Assembly (NCBI GenBank): GCA_027486755.1
Contig: JAIXOM010000023.1
Span: 62,001 to 126,000 of the forward strand
Length of the DNA stretch: 64,000 nt
Direction of reading: 5' to 3'
Origin: Comamonadaceae bacterium
GTDB taxonomy: Bacteria > Pseudomonadota > Gammaproteobacteria > Burkholderiales > Burkholderiaceae_C
In this document: positions 20,043 to 29,195 of the stretch, piece by piece
Layout of the letters: every line of letters begins with the position of its first letter
Numbering within the stretch: position 1 is the stretch's first letter
Program-made: the position numbers and the translations under genes
The notes under the pieces: generated by a model
Databases searched by the model: none
The model's input: the letters and a program-made list of their open reading frames with translations, nothing else
Told to the model about the DNA's origin: nothing

Positions 20043-21809
20043 ATGGCATCCGATTTCGACCTCATCATCCGCGGCGGCCAGGTGATCGACGGCAGCGGTT
20101 CACCCGCCTTTGTGGCCGATGTCGGCGTGCGTGGCGGGCTGATCGCCGAGATCGGGCAGATCAAGGGCGGTGGCACAGAAGAGATCGATGCGCGCGGCCT
20201 GCTGGTCACGCCTGGTTTTGTCGATATCCACACCCATTTCGATGGTCAGGCCATCTGGGACGGCTGCCTGGCGCCGAGCTCCTGGCACGGTGTGACGACG
20301 GTGGTCATGGGCAACTGTGGCGTTGGCTTTGCGCCGGTCAAGGCCGACAGCCGCCAGGCCCTGATTGAATTGATGGAGGGGGTGGAAGACATCCCCGGCG
20401 CCTGCCTGCATCAGGGCCTGCGGTGGAACTGGGAGAGCTTTGGCGACTATCTCCAGGAACTGGACCGGCACGCGCGCGATGTGGATGTGTGCGCACAGCT
20501 GCCCCACGGACCCTTGCGTGTTTATGTGATGGGCGAGCGTGCGCTGCGGCTGGAGCCGGCCCAGGCCGATGACATCGCGGCCATGCGGCGTATCACCGCC
20601 GATGCGATGCGCCAGGGTGCTTTCGGTTTTTCAACCTCGCGCACCTTTGCGCACAAGTCCAGCAAAGGCAGCCCGACGCCGATGATGCGGGCGCAGGAAG
20701 ACGAGCTCCAGGGCATCGCCATGGGCATGGCCGATGCCGGCCACGGTCAGCTGCAATATGTCTCCGATTGGGACCAGCCGGATCCGGCCACCGAATTTGC
20801 CATGCTCGAGCGGGTGCTCGCCGCCTCGGGTCGCAGCTGCGTTTTCACCTGCAACCAGCGCCACGGCGCGGCCAACGGGGTTTGGCGCGAACTGCTGCGC
20901 CTTTCCGACGACGCTGCCGCCCGTGGCCAGGCGATACGTCCGGTCAGCGCGCCGCGCCCGGTGGGCTCGCTGTTTGGCTTGAGCGGCACGCAAAACCCGT
21001 TTTCAGCCACGCCCACCTACAAGTCCATCGCCCACCTGCCGTTGGCACAACGGGTTGCTGCGATGCGCCAGAGCGCGGTGCGCCAGAGCATCCTCAGTGA
21101 AGACCCGTTTGAAGGCAGCAGCTTCCCGCTGTTCAAGCTGATGGGCTTTGACAAGATGTACGAGCGCATGTTCCTGCTGTCTGATCCGCCCAACTATGAG
21201 CCCTCGCGGGAGGACTCGGTGGCCAGCCAGGCCCGGCGTCAGGGCCGCAGCGGCCCCGAGGTCGCCTATGACATGATGCTTTCGGACGAAGGCCGCAACT
21301 TTCTGTATGTGGCCTTCACCAGCTTCGACGACTACACCCTGGCCTCTGTGGAGGAGACGCTCAAGCATCCCAATGCCATGGTGGGCTTAGGCGATGCGGG
21401 CGCGCATGTGGGCTTTATCACCGACGCCAGCTTTACCACCTGGCTGCTGACCCACTGGGGTCGCGACCGGCCCACAGGGCGTCTGCCGGTGCACGAATTG
21501 GTGCGCCGCTATACCAGCGACCCGGCCGGCGCCGTCGGGCTGCACGACCGCGGCTTGCTGCGGGTCGGGCTGAAGGCCGACATCAACCTGATTGACTTTG
21601 ATTGCCTGGCCGTCGAGATGCCTTACCCGGTCGATGACCTGCCCGGCGGCGGACGGCGTCTGCTGCAAAAAGCGCGGGGTTACCGCGCCACCGTGGTCTC
21701 GGGCGTGGTCACCTACCGCGACGGCGAGCACACTGGGCGCAAGCCTGGGCGCCTTGTTCGCGGGCCTGTCCTTGGCCCTGCAGCTGCTCCAGTGACCCCT
21801 GCAGCTTGA
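20043..21809 (+). CDS. N-acyl-D-amino-acid deacylase-like amidohydrolase
   Basis: A 588-residue amidohydrolase_3-family enzyme with an N-terminal beta-sandwich opening [16 protein letters not shown]. The metal motif DIHTHFDGQ near residue 60, [13 protein letters not shown] near residue 89 and [16 protein letters not shown] near residue 450 follow. Members hydrolyse N-acyl-D-amino acids, hydantoin-like rings or related amides. It is about 80 to 100 residues longer than classical D-aminoacylases. The ATG has GAGGAA 9 bases upstream. It shares an operon with the Bug receptor just upstream. Confidence 0.82.
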   Translation: MASDFDLIIRGGQVIDGSGSPAFVADVGVRGGLIAEIGQIKGGGTEEIDARGLLVTPGFVDIHTHFDGQAIWDGCLAPSSWHGVTTVVMGNCGVGFAPVKADSRQALIELMEGVEDIPGACLHQGLRWNWESFGDYLQELDRHARDVDVCAQLPHGPLRVYVMGERALRLEPAQADDIAAMRRITADAMRQGAFGFSTSRTFAHKSSKGSPTPMMRAQEDELQGIAMGMADAGHGQLQYVSDWDQPDPATEFAMLERVLAASGRSCVFTCNQRHGAANGVWRELLRLSDDAAARGQAIRPVSAPRPVGSLFGLSGTQNPFSATPTYKSIAHLPLAQRVAAMRQSAVRQSILSEDPFEGSSFPLFKLMGFDKMYERMFLLSDPPNYEPSREDSVASQARRQGRSGPEVAYDMMLSDEGRNFLYVAFTSFDDYTLASVEETLKHPNAMVGLGDAGAHVGFITDASFTTWLLTHWGRDRPTGRLPVHELVRRYTSDPAGAVGLHDRGLLRVGLKADINLIDFDCLAVEMPYPVDDLPGGGRRLLQKARGYRATVVSGVVTYRDGEHTGRKPGRLVRGPVLGPAAAPVTPAA

Positions 21810-21830
21810 GCAGCGGGCGCCGGAGTGCGC

Positions 21831-22808
21831 TCACTCCAGCGTCAGCTTGAGCGGCCGAATGGCGGCGGCCCATAGCTCGGTCTGAGCGTCAATAAATTCC
21901 TTGAACTGGGCTGGCGTTTCAAAGGGCAGGACCTCTGATGCGGTATCGGCCAGCATCTGCTTGTAACGCGGCGTGGCCATGGCCGCGCGAAACGCTCGTT
22001 CAAGTTTGGCGATCACCTCTGGTGGCGTCCCTGCCGGCGCGCCATAGCCCCACCAGGGGCTGGGCAGGCCCTCGATGCCTGACTCGGCAAAGGTCGGGAC
22101 CTCGGGCAGCTTGGCCAGACGACGCGCGGTACCCACCGCAACGATGTTGGCCTGTCCGGCCTGCTGCAGCGACAGACCATGGGTGGCCGAAGTGACGAAC
22201 AGGTGGATGCGGCCACTGGCCAGATCGGTGGTGGCCTGCGCCGGGTCTTTGTAGGCGATGCCTTCCATCTTGATGCCAGTCACCGCCTGTATGCGGGTGA
22301 CCAGCAGGTGCGGGCTGCCGCCGGCGCCCCAATAGCCATAGTTGAACTTGCCGGGGTTGGCCCGCGCCAGATCGATGAACTCGCGCGCCGTCTTGACCGG
22401 CAGTGTCTTGCTGGTGGCCATCACCAATGAGAGCGAACCGCCGGCGGCAATCGGGATGAAGTCGGTGCTCTTGTAGCTCACGCTGCGAAACAGCAGCGGG
22501 TTGTTGTATTGCTGGATGTTGAGCAGCAGCAGGCTGTAGCCGTCTTTGGGGGCTTGCGCCACCTGATTGGCGGCAATCATGGTGGCTGCGCCGGGCTTGT
22601 TTTCCACCAGCACCGTCTGCCCCAACTCCTTGGTCAGCAATTCGGCCAGGATGCGGGTGCTGACCTCGATGCCCACCCCCGGGCCAAAGCCGGAGACGAT
22701 CTTGATCGGCTTGGTAGGAAAGTCTGACGCGCTCTGCGCCCAAGTAGGGTTAGCCCATGCGGCGGCGGCCAGGGCCAGGCTGAGGTGGCGGCGATTGATC
22801 AGATTCAT
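21831..22808 (-). CDS. Bug/TctC-family periplasmic solute receptor (2)
   Basis: A 325-residue Bug receptor with a signal peptide ending near residue 25 (ANPTWAQS). The family loop is PIKIVSGFGPGVGIE, where the usual Asp of the GGxxD loop is Glu, which may alter ligand geometry. PKDGYSLLL follows. It is the last gene of a minus-strand run caiB - bug - bug, only 26 bases after the preceding receptor. Two adjacent receptors behind one CoA-transferase suggest two related ligands or divergence after duplication. Start ATG at 22808 has GGAG upstream. Confidence 0.9.
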   Translation of the reverse strand: MNLINRRHLSLALAAAAWANPTWAQSASDFPTKPIKIVSGFGPGVGIEVSTRILAELLTKELGQTVLVENKPGAATMIAANQVAQAPKDGYSLLLLNIQQYNNPLLFRSVSYKSTDFIPIAAGGSLSLVMATSKTLPVKTAREFIDLARANPGKFNYGYWGAGGSPHLLVTRIQAVTGIKMEGIAYKDPAQATTDLASGRIHLFVTSATHGLSLQQAGQANIVAVGTARRLAKLPEVPTFAESGIEGLPSPWWGYGAPAGTPPEVIAKLERAFRAAMATPRYKQMLADTASEVLPFETPAQFKEFIDAQTELWAAAIRPLKLTLE

Positions 22809-22834
22809 GGCGATGTACTCCAAAATTTGTGCAG

Positions 22835-23791
22835 CTACTCCGCTGCGATCCCTGCCGCCTTCACGTGCCGGGCCCAAGCCTCGGTTTCGGCCGCCAGGAA
22901 GGCCGCTGTTTGCTCGGGACTGCGGGTCTTAATGTCCAGGCCGAGCTTGCCAAATTCAGCGCGCAGTTCGGGCTGGGCCAGCGCGTTGATCAGCTCGGTG
23001 TTGAGCCGCCGGATGATCGCCGACGGTGTGCCCGCTGGCGCGGTCATGGCGGTCCAGGCCACGACCTCGTAATTGGGCAAGGCCTCGGAGATGGCAGGCA
23101 CATCCGGCAGCAAAGGGGTGCGCGCAGCGGTGGTCACGCCCAGCACCCGGATCTTGCCAGCCTTGGCCATGGGCAGGCCGATGGCCACGTCCATGAACAT
23201 CATCGATACCTGTCCGCCGACCAGATCGGTCAGGGCGGCAGCGGCGGTCTTGTAGGGCACATGCTGCATCTCGACGCCGGCCATGCGCGCGAAGCTGGAG
23301 CCAGCGACCAGGCCGGCGTGGCTGGCGCTGGCAAAGCTCAGGGGCTTGGACTTAGCCAGGGCGATCAGCTGCGCCATGGAGTTGGCCGGCACCGAAGGGT
23401 TGACCGCCAGCAAAAAGGGGAAGACCCCGACCTGGGTGATGGGCGCAAAGTCCCGGCTGGGCTGGTAGGGCAGTTGCTTCATCAAGCTGGTATTGGCCGC
23501 CAGCGTGGTGGTGCTGCCGTAAAACAGGGTGTAGCCATCGGCCGCACTGCGCAAGACTTCTGTGGCGCCGATGATGCCGTTGCCGCCCGGCTTGTTCTCA
23601 ACCACCACCGGCTGCCCGATCGCGCGCGAGAGTTGCGTGGCCAGCAGGCGCAGCGAAGTATCGCCACCACCGCCAGCGCCAAAGGGCGCCACGATGCGGA
23701 TGGACTTGGCCGGGTAGGCCGGGTCCTGTGCCAGCGATCTCGTGGGCAGGAGCACTGACAGGCTAGCGATCAGACAGATCAGGAATTTCAT
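22835..23791 (-). CDS. Bug/TctC-family periplasmic solute receptor (3)
   Basis: A 318-residue receptor with a short, clean signal peptide (LPTRSLAQ near residue 22). The ligand loop is SIRIVAPFGAGGGGD and the second landmark is AADGYTLFYG. It lies 42 bases after the CoA-transferase gene and directly before receptor 2. No transporter membrane subunits are adjacent. Confidence 0.92.
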   Translation of the reverse strand: MKFLICLIASLSVLLPTRSLAQDPAYPAKSIRIVAPFGAGGGGDTSLRLLATQLSRAIGQPVVVENKPGGNGIIGATEVLRSAADGYTLFYGSTTTLAANTSLMKQLPYQPSRDFAPITQVGVFPFLLAVNPSVPANSMAQLIALAKSKPLSFASASHAGLVAGSSFARMAGVEMQHVPYKTAAAALTDLVGGQVSMMFMDVAIGLPMAKAGKIRVLGVTTAARTPLLPDVPAISEALPNYEVVAWTAMTAPAGTPSAIIRRLNTELINALAQPELRAEFGKLGLDIKTRSPEQTAAFLAAETEAWARHVKAAGIAAE

Positions 23792-23833
23792 GACGGGTGG
23801 AGCTTTCTATAAAGGTGGTTGCTTGCGTTGGAA

Positions 23834-25057
23834 CTAGCCTTTGCGGGCTGGTGTTTGATGCGATTGAATTTGTGTCATCGCTGCTTCATCCAGCCCGAGT
23901 TCTTGCAGCACCTCGCGGGTGTGCTCGCCCAGGCGAGGCGGAGGTCTGCGTATGCTCGCGGGTGTGCGTGAATAACGCACCTGCGGCTGGCCGCTGATCA
24001 GTGGCCCTTCCGATGGATGCTCATAGCGTTTGAATACGCCGCTCTCCTTCAGGTAGGGGCTGTCGAAAAGCTCGTTGAGGCTGGGTGCAGGACCGTTGGG
24101 TAAATCGTGTTGGTCAAAAATGAGCATCCAGTCCCCGGTTGTCCTCTGGGTCAGTGCTTCTTCCAGTTGGACAAACAACTCGGCGAAGTTGAAGCTGCGC
24201 TGCTCCATTTTGGCGAAGCGTGGGTCTTGTGCCATGTCGGGTCGCCCGATCGCACTGAACAGCCGGTCCCATTGCGCGTCGGTGGTGGCGGTCACACAGA
24301 GGTGTCCGTCGGCGGTGGGAAAAGGGCGGCGCGAGGTGGTGAAGATGCGGCTATAGCCCGGCTCTGCCAAAGGCGGATCGAAGGCCCGCCCCCAAAAGTG
24401 CTCGAGCATGTTGAAGTCCACCATGGTTTCGAGCATCGGAACCTGAACTTCTTGGCCGCGGCCGCTTCGTTCGCGCTCGAACAGGGCCATCCCCACCGAG
24501 GAAGCAAGGATATGGCCGACAACTTTATCGGCAATGATGAAGGGAGCGTAGCGCGCTTGGCCATCGGCCCGGGCAAACAAGGCCGATATGCCGCTGCCGC
24601 CCTGAATCACCTCATCAAAAGCTGGCCGATCGGCCAACGGTCCGTCACTGCGGTAACCACTGGCGCTGGCATAGACCAAGCGAGGGTGTGCGGGTGCAAG
24701 TGCTGCATAGGACAAGCCCAGCCTGCGCGCCGCAGCGGGACGCATGTTGTGCAGCAGCACATCGGCAGTCTCGATCAGGCGGTCAAGCGCTTGGCGGGCC
24801 GGCGTCTGCTTGAGGTCGAGCACGACACTGCGCTTGTTGCGGTTCAAGGCCAGGAACAGCGAGCCCATGCCATGGTTGCGCGCCGGGCCGAGGTAGCGAA
24901 GAGCGTCGCCGCCGGGGGGTTCGATCTTGATCACATCGGCGCCAAGATCGCCCAGGATCTGCGTGGCCAGCGGTCCAACCACGGTGCTGGTGATGTCAAT
25001 CACCCGCAGACCCTGCAGTGGTCCTGTAGGCCTCTGGCTATCCGTGTAAGGCTTCAT
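23834..25057 (-). CDS. family III CoA-transferase (CaiB/BaiF)
   Basis: A 407-residue family III CoA-transferase, moving CoA between an acyl-CoA donor and a carboxylic acid without ATP. The N-terminal GLRVIDITSTVVGPLATQIL and ADVIKIEPPGGD are family signatures. The candidate nucleophilic Asp is in PAFDEVIQG near residue 146, the equivalent of Asp169 of formyl-CoA transferase. It heads the caiB-bug-bug run. A promoter candidate TTGACT/GATACT lies about 200 bases upstream. Confidence 0.9.
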   Translation of the reverse strand: MKPYTDSQRPTGPLQGLRVIDITSTVVGPLATQILGDLGADVIKIEPPGGDALRYLGPARNHGMGSLFLALNRNKRSVVLDLKQTPARQALDRLIETADVLLHNMRPAAARRLGLSYAALAPAHPRLVYASASGYRSDGPLADRPAFDEVIQGGSGISALFARADGQARYAPFIIADKVVGHILASSVGMALFERERSGRGQEVQVPMLETMVDFNMLEHFWGRAFDPPLAEPGYSRIFTTSRRPFPTADGHLCVTATTDAQWDRLFSAIGRPDMAQDPRFAKMEQRSFNFAELFVQLEEALTQRTTGDWMLIFDQHDLPNGPAPSLNELFDSPYLKESGVFKRYEHPSEGPLISGQPQVRYSRTPASIRRPPPRLGEHTREVLQELGLDEAAMTQIQSHQTPARKG

Positions 25058-25254
25058 CCGACCTGAATGGTTTTGCTTTGATGATGCGTACCGGCTTGGA
25101 CGAAGAGGCCGGCCTGGCGTCGTCCGAGCAAGGCAGTGCCTGGACCATTGCCTGGCGGGTGATGCAGTGTTTCATCACGGCCTACTCCTCCTCCTCGACG
25201 TTCTTGTGATTGCCGCACGAGCGGGGCGGGCGGCTTGGATATCCGCTCAAGTAT

Positions 25255-25278
25255 CAGCAGCATGGGCGCAAGAGTCAA
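25255..25278 (-). promoter_or_regulatory. promoter candidate for the caiB-bug-bug operon
   Basis: Read on the minus strand, TTGACT (25278-25273) is followed 17 bases later by GATACT (25255-25250). The -35 context TTGACTCTT is identical to that of the promoter candidate at 31543-31548. This implies a leader of roughly 180 bases. The 396-base gap between the two divergent CoA-transferases shows no gene. Confidence 0.45.
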
Positions 25279-25368
25279 TCGCCCAGCGGGTGGCGCTTGT
25301 CACCTCGGTTGGAGCTATTTTCCGCAGCGTGAGCGCGGTATTGAACGTCGCTTTGACATCCAACTTCC

Positions 25369-25389
25369 TATAATGTCTAACTGATTAGA
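25369..25389 (+). promoter_or_regulatory. -10 box with overlapping palindromic operator
   Basis: TATAAT at 25369-25374 is followed after one base by the palindrome TCTAACTGATTAGA (TCTAA-N4-TTAGA, 25376-25389), which would cover the transcription start. It lies 65 bases before the CoA-transferase at 25454. A consensus -35 is not evident at normal spacing, consistent with an activator or with a weak regulated promoter. Confidence 0.5.
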
Positions 25390-25453
25390 GCCGGGTGCCG
25401 CTTGAAGGGTTTTGGCGGCTATCTCGCGCTCAACACGGGGAGGCATGACAGGC

Positions 25454-26656
25454 ATGAAACCGCTGGCTGGCACACGGGTGCTCGACTTCTCGACAATTTT
25501 TGCCGGCCCCCATTGCGGCCAGTTGCTGGGCGACTATGGTGCCGAGGTGATCAAGATTGAGCCCTTGAGCGGCGATGACTCGCGCAATTGGGCACCTTTT
25601 CATACCGGCAAGCCGGGATCGGGGACCTTGTTCCTGGTGGTCAACCGCAACAAGCGCAGCGTGGTGGTCGACCTCAAGAAGCCGCAAGGTCTGGAGATCG
25701 TTCGGCGCCTGGCCGATGGCTGCGACGTGCTGATTCAAAATTTCAGTGCGGGCGTGATGGACCGGTTGGGCCTGGGCCATGAGCGCCTGCGTCAGAGCAA
25801 CCCGAGGCTGATCTACTGCACGATTTCTGCCTTTGGCGAGACCGGCCCGCTCGCTCATGCGCGTGGTTACGACCCGATGATGCAGGCCTTCTCGGGCATG
25901 ATGCGCATCCCGCAGCCGGGCGAGCCGGCACCGGCGCGCATCACTATTCCTTTGATCGATTTCACCACTGGGCAAAACGCATTTGCTGGCATCTTAGCCG
26001 CGCTCCTGCAGCGCCACAGCAGCGGTGCGGGTGCTCATATCGAGGTGTGCCTGGCGGATTCGGCCATGGCCTTGCAGGCTTGGGGCTTGCAGCGGGCCTG
26101 GGCGGCGGAGAACACACAGGCGCCGCCAGCGGCGGCCAGTGCGATGTCGGACAACGTGCCTTATGAATCCTTTGCGACTGCCGACGGTTGGATTTATATC
26201 GCCTGCGGTAACAACAAGCTGTGGCAGCAGTTCTGCGTAGCCATCGCAAGGCCCGAGTTGGCGGCGCACCCTGACTATGCGCTCAATGCCGATCGCCGAG
26301 CTAACTACGATGCCTTGATGGCCATCGTTCGCCCACTGCTCGCCGGCCGAACGCGCGCGCATTGGGAGCAGGCCTTTGTCAGCTGCGGCGTTCCATTCGC
26401 GCCGGTCAATACCCTGCCCGAGTTGGCGCGGCACCCGCAGATTCAGGCCTCGGGCATGGTGCAGGAATACACCAGCCCAGAATTTGGGACGGTCAAGACC
26501 GTGGCGCGCGCTGTACGCTTTGACGGTCAGGTGGCCCGGGTCGGTCAGCCGCCGCCCGCTCTGGGCTCGCACACCCGGCAGGTGCTGGGTGAGCTGGGCT
26601 ATAGCGAGGCCGAGATCGAGGCTTTGCTGGCCGCTCAGGTGATTGGGCAGGCTTGA
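25454..26656 (+). CDS. family III CoA-transferase (CaiB/BaiF)
   Basis: A 400-residue CoA-transferase. GTRVLDFSTIFAGPHCGQLL and AEVIKIEPLSGDD mark the N-terminus. The nucleophile candidate is the Asp of GYDPMMQAFSG near residue 153, the usual 'gYD' context of formyl- and succinyl-CoA-type enzymes. Several starts are possible; ATG 25454 is favoured because GGGGAGG ends 10 bases upstream. It is divergent from another family III enzyme, and the palindrome at its presumed start site suggests control by a repressor. Confidence 0.88.
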   Translation: MKPLAGTRVLDFSTIFAGPHCGQLLGDYGAEVIKIEPLSGDDSRNWAPFHTGKPGSGTLFLVVNRNKRSVVVDLKKPQGLEIVRRLADGCDVLIQNFSAGVMDRLGLGHERLRQSNPRLIYCTISAFGETGPLAHARGYDPMMQAFSGMMRIPQPGEPAPARITIPLIDFTTGQNAFAGILAALLQRHSSGAGAHIEVCLADSAMALQAWGLQRAWAAENTQAPPAAASAMSDNVPYESFATADGWIYIACGNNKLWQQFCVAIARPELAAHPDYALNADRRANYDALMAIVRPLLAGRTRAHWEQAFVSCGVPFAPVNTLPELARHPQIQASGMVQEYTSPEFGTVKTVARAVRFDGQVARVGQPPPALGSHTRQVLGELGYSEAEIEALLAAQVIGQA

Positions 26657-26672
26657 GAGGGCCAGCGCGGCT

Positions 26673-26830
26673 TCAATGCCCCTGAGCCGGCGCGGTCTCC
26701 AGAAGAAATCCGGCGGCAATAGCGGCGTCGATCTTGCGGTCGATCAGCACCGGCCCCTCAGGCGCAGCCAGCAAGGGCGCCAGACCTCACAACTCCTCGA
26801 TCGTGCGCACCGTGCGGGCCGTTGGCGGTG
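26673..26830 (-). pseudogene. C-terminal remnant of a TPP-dependent decarboxylase/synthase
   Basis: Translation of the minus strand gives about 50 codons: VRTIEEL, an in-frame TGA, GLAPLLAAPEGPVLIDRKID, then AAIAAGFLLETAPAQGH and a stop. The 'GPVLID.KI' pattern is that of the C-terminus of acetolactate-synthase-like TPP enzymes. No upstream domains remain, because the Bug gene at 26843 begins where they should be. It is therefore a decayed fragment. The identification rests on a short pattern. Confidence 0.45.
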
Positions 26831-26842
26831 GCCGGCCCCCGG

Positions 26843-27862
26843 TTACTTGTAAGTACCTAGCTTCTTGGCCAGGGCGCCCGCCTTCTCATATTCGCTGCGA
26901 AGGTCATTGAGGAATTGCTCGTTGGTGAAATTGATGCGCTGTGCGCCCAGCGCGGTCAGCCTGGTTTTGGCCTCAGGCGTGTCCATCGCAGCGTTGATCA
27001 TGGTCGATAGCGCGTTGATGATGGCCGCCGGTGTTCCTGCCGGTGCTACAAAGCCGTACCAAACCGGCGTGGGCGTGTAGCCGGGCACGGTTACCTGTTC
27101 GCTGATGGCCGGGATGTCTGGCAACAGTTGCGAGCGGCGCACGTCAAACACCGCCAGGCCGGTGGCGCGGCCCGACTGTATGTGCTGCGCCACCAGGGGT
27201 ACCACCACCGGGAATACCGAGAGCGTGCCGCCGATCAGGTCGGTCATGGCCTGTGCGGTGCTCTTGTAGGGAATTTCCGGAATGTCGATGCCTACCGCCT
27301 GCTTGAACAGCTCCATTTCTTGCTGGCTGATGGTGCCTGCGCCAGATGAACCGTAGCTGAGCTTGCCAGGATTGGCCTTGGCATGGGCGACCAGGTCGCG
27401 CACCGACTTGAAGCCCAGGCTGGGCGTTGTGGCTAGCACCAGGGGGATGACGCCGACCTTGGCCACCGGCGCGAAGTCTCGGGCTGGGTTGTACTGAGGC
27501 TGTGACTGGCTGGCTGGCACGATGGCCATGGGGTTGGCGGCAATCAGGATGGTGTAGCCGTCCGCTGGCGCCTTGGCCACCGCCATCGTGCCGATCAGGC
27601 TGCCGCCGCCCTCACGGTTTTCGACGATCACCGGCTTGCCGGTTTTGTCCGTGATGCCCTGGGCCACGGTACGTGCCACGGCATCGCTGCCGGTGCCGGC
27701 CGAGTAGGGCACCACGATCTTGATCGGCCGATTCGGAAAGTCCGCCTGCGCTTGGGCGGGCACGCCGATGGCCCACAGCATGCCTGCTGCGCCGCCGCCG
27801 AGCAGATGGCGGCGTTGGATGGCGTCTTGCGTGTTAGAGGCGGGCTTGTGTACTTGTCTCAT
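26843..27862 (-). CDS. Bug/TctC-family periplasmic solute receptor (4), Tat-like signal
   Basis: A 339-residue receptor. Unlike its paralogues it begins with a twin-arginine-like signal (QRRHLLGGGAAGML, residues about 16-29) ending near VPAQAQA, so it may be exported folded via Tat. The ligand loop is PIKIVVPYSAGTGSD and the second landmark is PADGYTILI. It is the last gene of the minus-strand block HMG-lyase-like, acyl-CoA dehydrogenase, racemase, receptor, 33 bases after the racemase stop. Confidence 0.9.
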   Translation of the reverse strand: MRQVHKPASNTQDAIQRRHLLGGGAAGMLWAIGVPAQAQADFPNRPIKIVVPYSAGTGSDAVARTVAQGITDKTGKPVIVENREGGGSLIGTMAVAKAPADGYTILIAANPMAIVPASQSQPQYNPARDFAPVAKVGVIPLVLATTPSLGFKSVRDLVAHAKANPGKLSYGSSGAGTISQQEMELFKQAVGIDIPEIPYKSTAQAMTDLIGGTLSVFPVVVPLVAQHIQSGRATGLAVFDVRRSQLLPDIPAISEQVTVPGYTPTPVWYGFVAPAGTPAAIINALSTMINAAMDTPEAKTRLTALGAQRINFTNEQFLNDLRSEYEKAGALAKKLGTYK

Positions 27863-27895
27863 TTGTCTCTCCTGTCTGTTGGGGGGTGGTGTGGA

Positions 27896-29035
27896 TCAAT
27901 CCAGCAAATGGGCCTGGCGCGCTGCTTCGATGGCAGCGTCATCCAGCCAGGGGGCGAGAATCTCCCGCGCCTCGTCCTTGCTCCAGGGCCGGAAGGGCTT
28001 GGGCTTGGGCGAGGGCGTGCGGCTAAAGCGTGGCGCCGGCATGGGCTGGGTCACGCCGTCGATTTGGTCGTAGACACCACGCTCTTTCAGGTGCGGATGC
28101 TGCGGCGCCTCTTCGAGCGTGAGCACCGGTGCAAAACAGGCGTCAACACCTTCGAAGGCCTGGCACCACTGGGCGCGGCTGCGCGTAGCAAAGCGCTCGG
28201 CAATCAGTGTCTTGCTGGACGGCCAGGCTTCGCGCTTCCATTGGTCGGCCAGCAGCTCGGGCAAGCCCAGCACACCCAGCGCCTGGGCATAAAACTTGGT
28301 CTCCACCGCTGCCAGCGATACCCATAGGCCATCGGAGCAGGCGTAGGCGTCATAAAAAGGCGCGCCTGAGTCGGTGGGATTGGTGCCCCGTTCGGTGCTG
28401 ATCACACCGGCGGCCAAGCTGCCATGGGGCTGTGTCATCAGGGAGGCCACGCCATCGACCATGGCGGCATCGACCACCTGGCCCCGGCCCGAGCTTTGGC
28501 GCTCGTGCAGGGCAGCCAGTATTCCCATCACCAGGTAGAGCGTGCCACCGCCGAAGTCACCCACCAGGTTGATCGGTGGTGCGGGGGCCTGACCGGCTCG
28601 GCCAAAAGCATGCAAAGCCCCGGTCAGCGCGATGTAGTTCAGGTCGTGTCCTACCTCTTGCGCCATGGGCCCGCTTTGGCCCCAGCCGGTGATGCGACCG
28701 TAGATCAGCCGGGGGTTACGTGCCAGGCAGGCATCTGGCCCCAGGCCCATGCGCTCGGTCACGCCGGGCCGAAAGCCCTCGATCAACACGTCTGAGCTGC
28801 TGACCATGTCCAGCACCAGTTCGATGGCGGCCGCCTGCTTGAGGTCCAGCGGCAGGCTGCGTCGGTTGCGCAGCAGCAGGTCGTATTTCAGGGGCCGCGG
28901 CACCCCCAGGCTTGCGGGTTCCTTGCGGTCTACCCGCAGCACCGTGGCGCCCATATCGGCCAACAACATGGCCGCCATCGGCCCTGGCCCTATGCCCGCC
29001 AGTTCGATGACTTTGAGTCCATGCAAGGGGCCCAT
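27896..29035 (-). CDS. alpha-methylacyl-CoA racemase-like (family III fold)
   Basis: A 379-residue CaiB-fold protein whose landmarks fit alpha-methylacyl-CoA racemase rather than CoA-transferase. GHDLNY near residue 128 carries the His of the MCR His126 position, and GDFGGG near residue 158 the Asp of Asp156. The opening IELAGIGPGPMAAMLLADMG is also racemase-like. Such enzymes epimerise 2-methyl branched acyl-CoAs so a stereospecific dehydrogenase can act. The neighbouring acyl-CoA dehydrogenase fits that role. Confidence 0.85.
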   Translation of the reverse strand: MGPLHGLKVIELAGIGPGPMAAMLLADMGATVLRVDRKEPASLGVPRPLKYDLLLRNRRSLPLDLKQAAAIELVLDMVSSSDVLIEGFRPGVTERMGLGPDACLARNPRLIYGRITGWGQSGPMAQEVGHDLNYIALTGALHAFGRAGQAPAPPINLVGDFGGGTLYLVMGILAALHERQSSGRGQVVDAAMVDGVASLMTQPHGSLAAGVISTERGTNPTDSGAPFYDAYACSDGLWVSLAAVETKFYAQALGVLGLPELLADQWKREAWPSSKTLIAERFATRSRAQWCQAFEGVDACFAPVLTLEEAPQHPHLKERGVYDQIDGVTQPMPAPRFSRTPSPKPKPFRPWSKDEAREILAPWLDDAAIEAARQAHLLD

Positions 29036-29049
29036 GGAGATCTGCCTTT

Positions 29050-29178
29050 TCAGCTGATTTTGCGCAAGACCGGAGATAAGTCGCGGGCCTGAGCACTGAG
29101 CTGCGGCGGGCCGACGATGGCGGGGCAGCCGTCATCGCGCTCCGACAAGATCCAGCCCAGAGTGCTCGGGTTCGACAT
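29050..29178 (-). CDS. small ORF, possibly truncated CoA-ligase N-terminus
   Basis: A 42-codon frame (MSNPSTLGWILSERDDG, then CPAIVGPPQLSAQARDL) with ATG at 29178, 17 bases after the acyl-CoA dehydrogenase stop. It ends 14 bases before the racemase start. The 'DDGCPAIVGP' stretch resembles the first 25 residues of acyl-CoA ligases, so it is either a decayed ligase gene or a chance frame filling this 160-base gap. No function can be assigned. Confidence 0.3.
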   Translation of the reverse strand: MSNPSTLGWILSERDDGCPAIVGPPQLSAQARDLSPVLRKIS

Positions 29179-29195
29179 CGCGTGGGCCTCTTGCC

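Noticed and set aside
25349..25374. TTGACA followed by TATAAT as a sigma-70 promoter
   Set aside because: Only 10 bases lie between the hexamers, far from the 16-18 required; only the -10 with the palindrome was kept.
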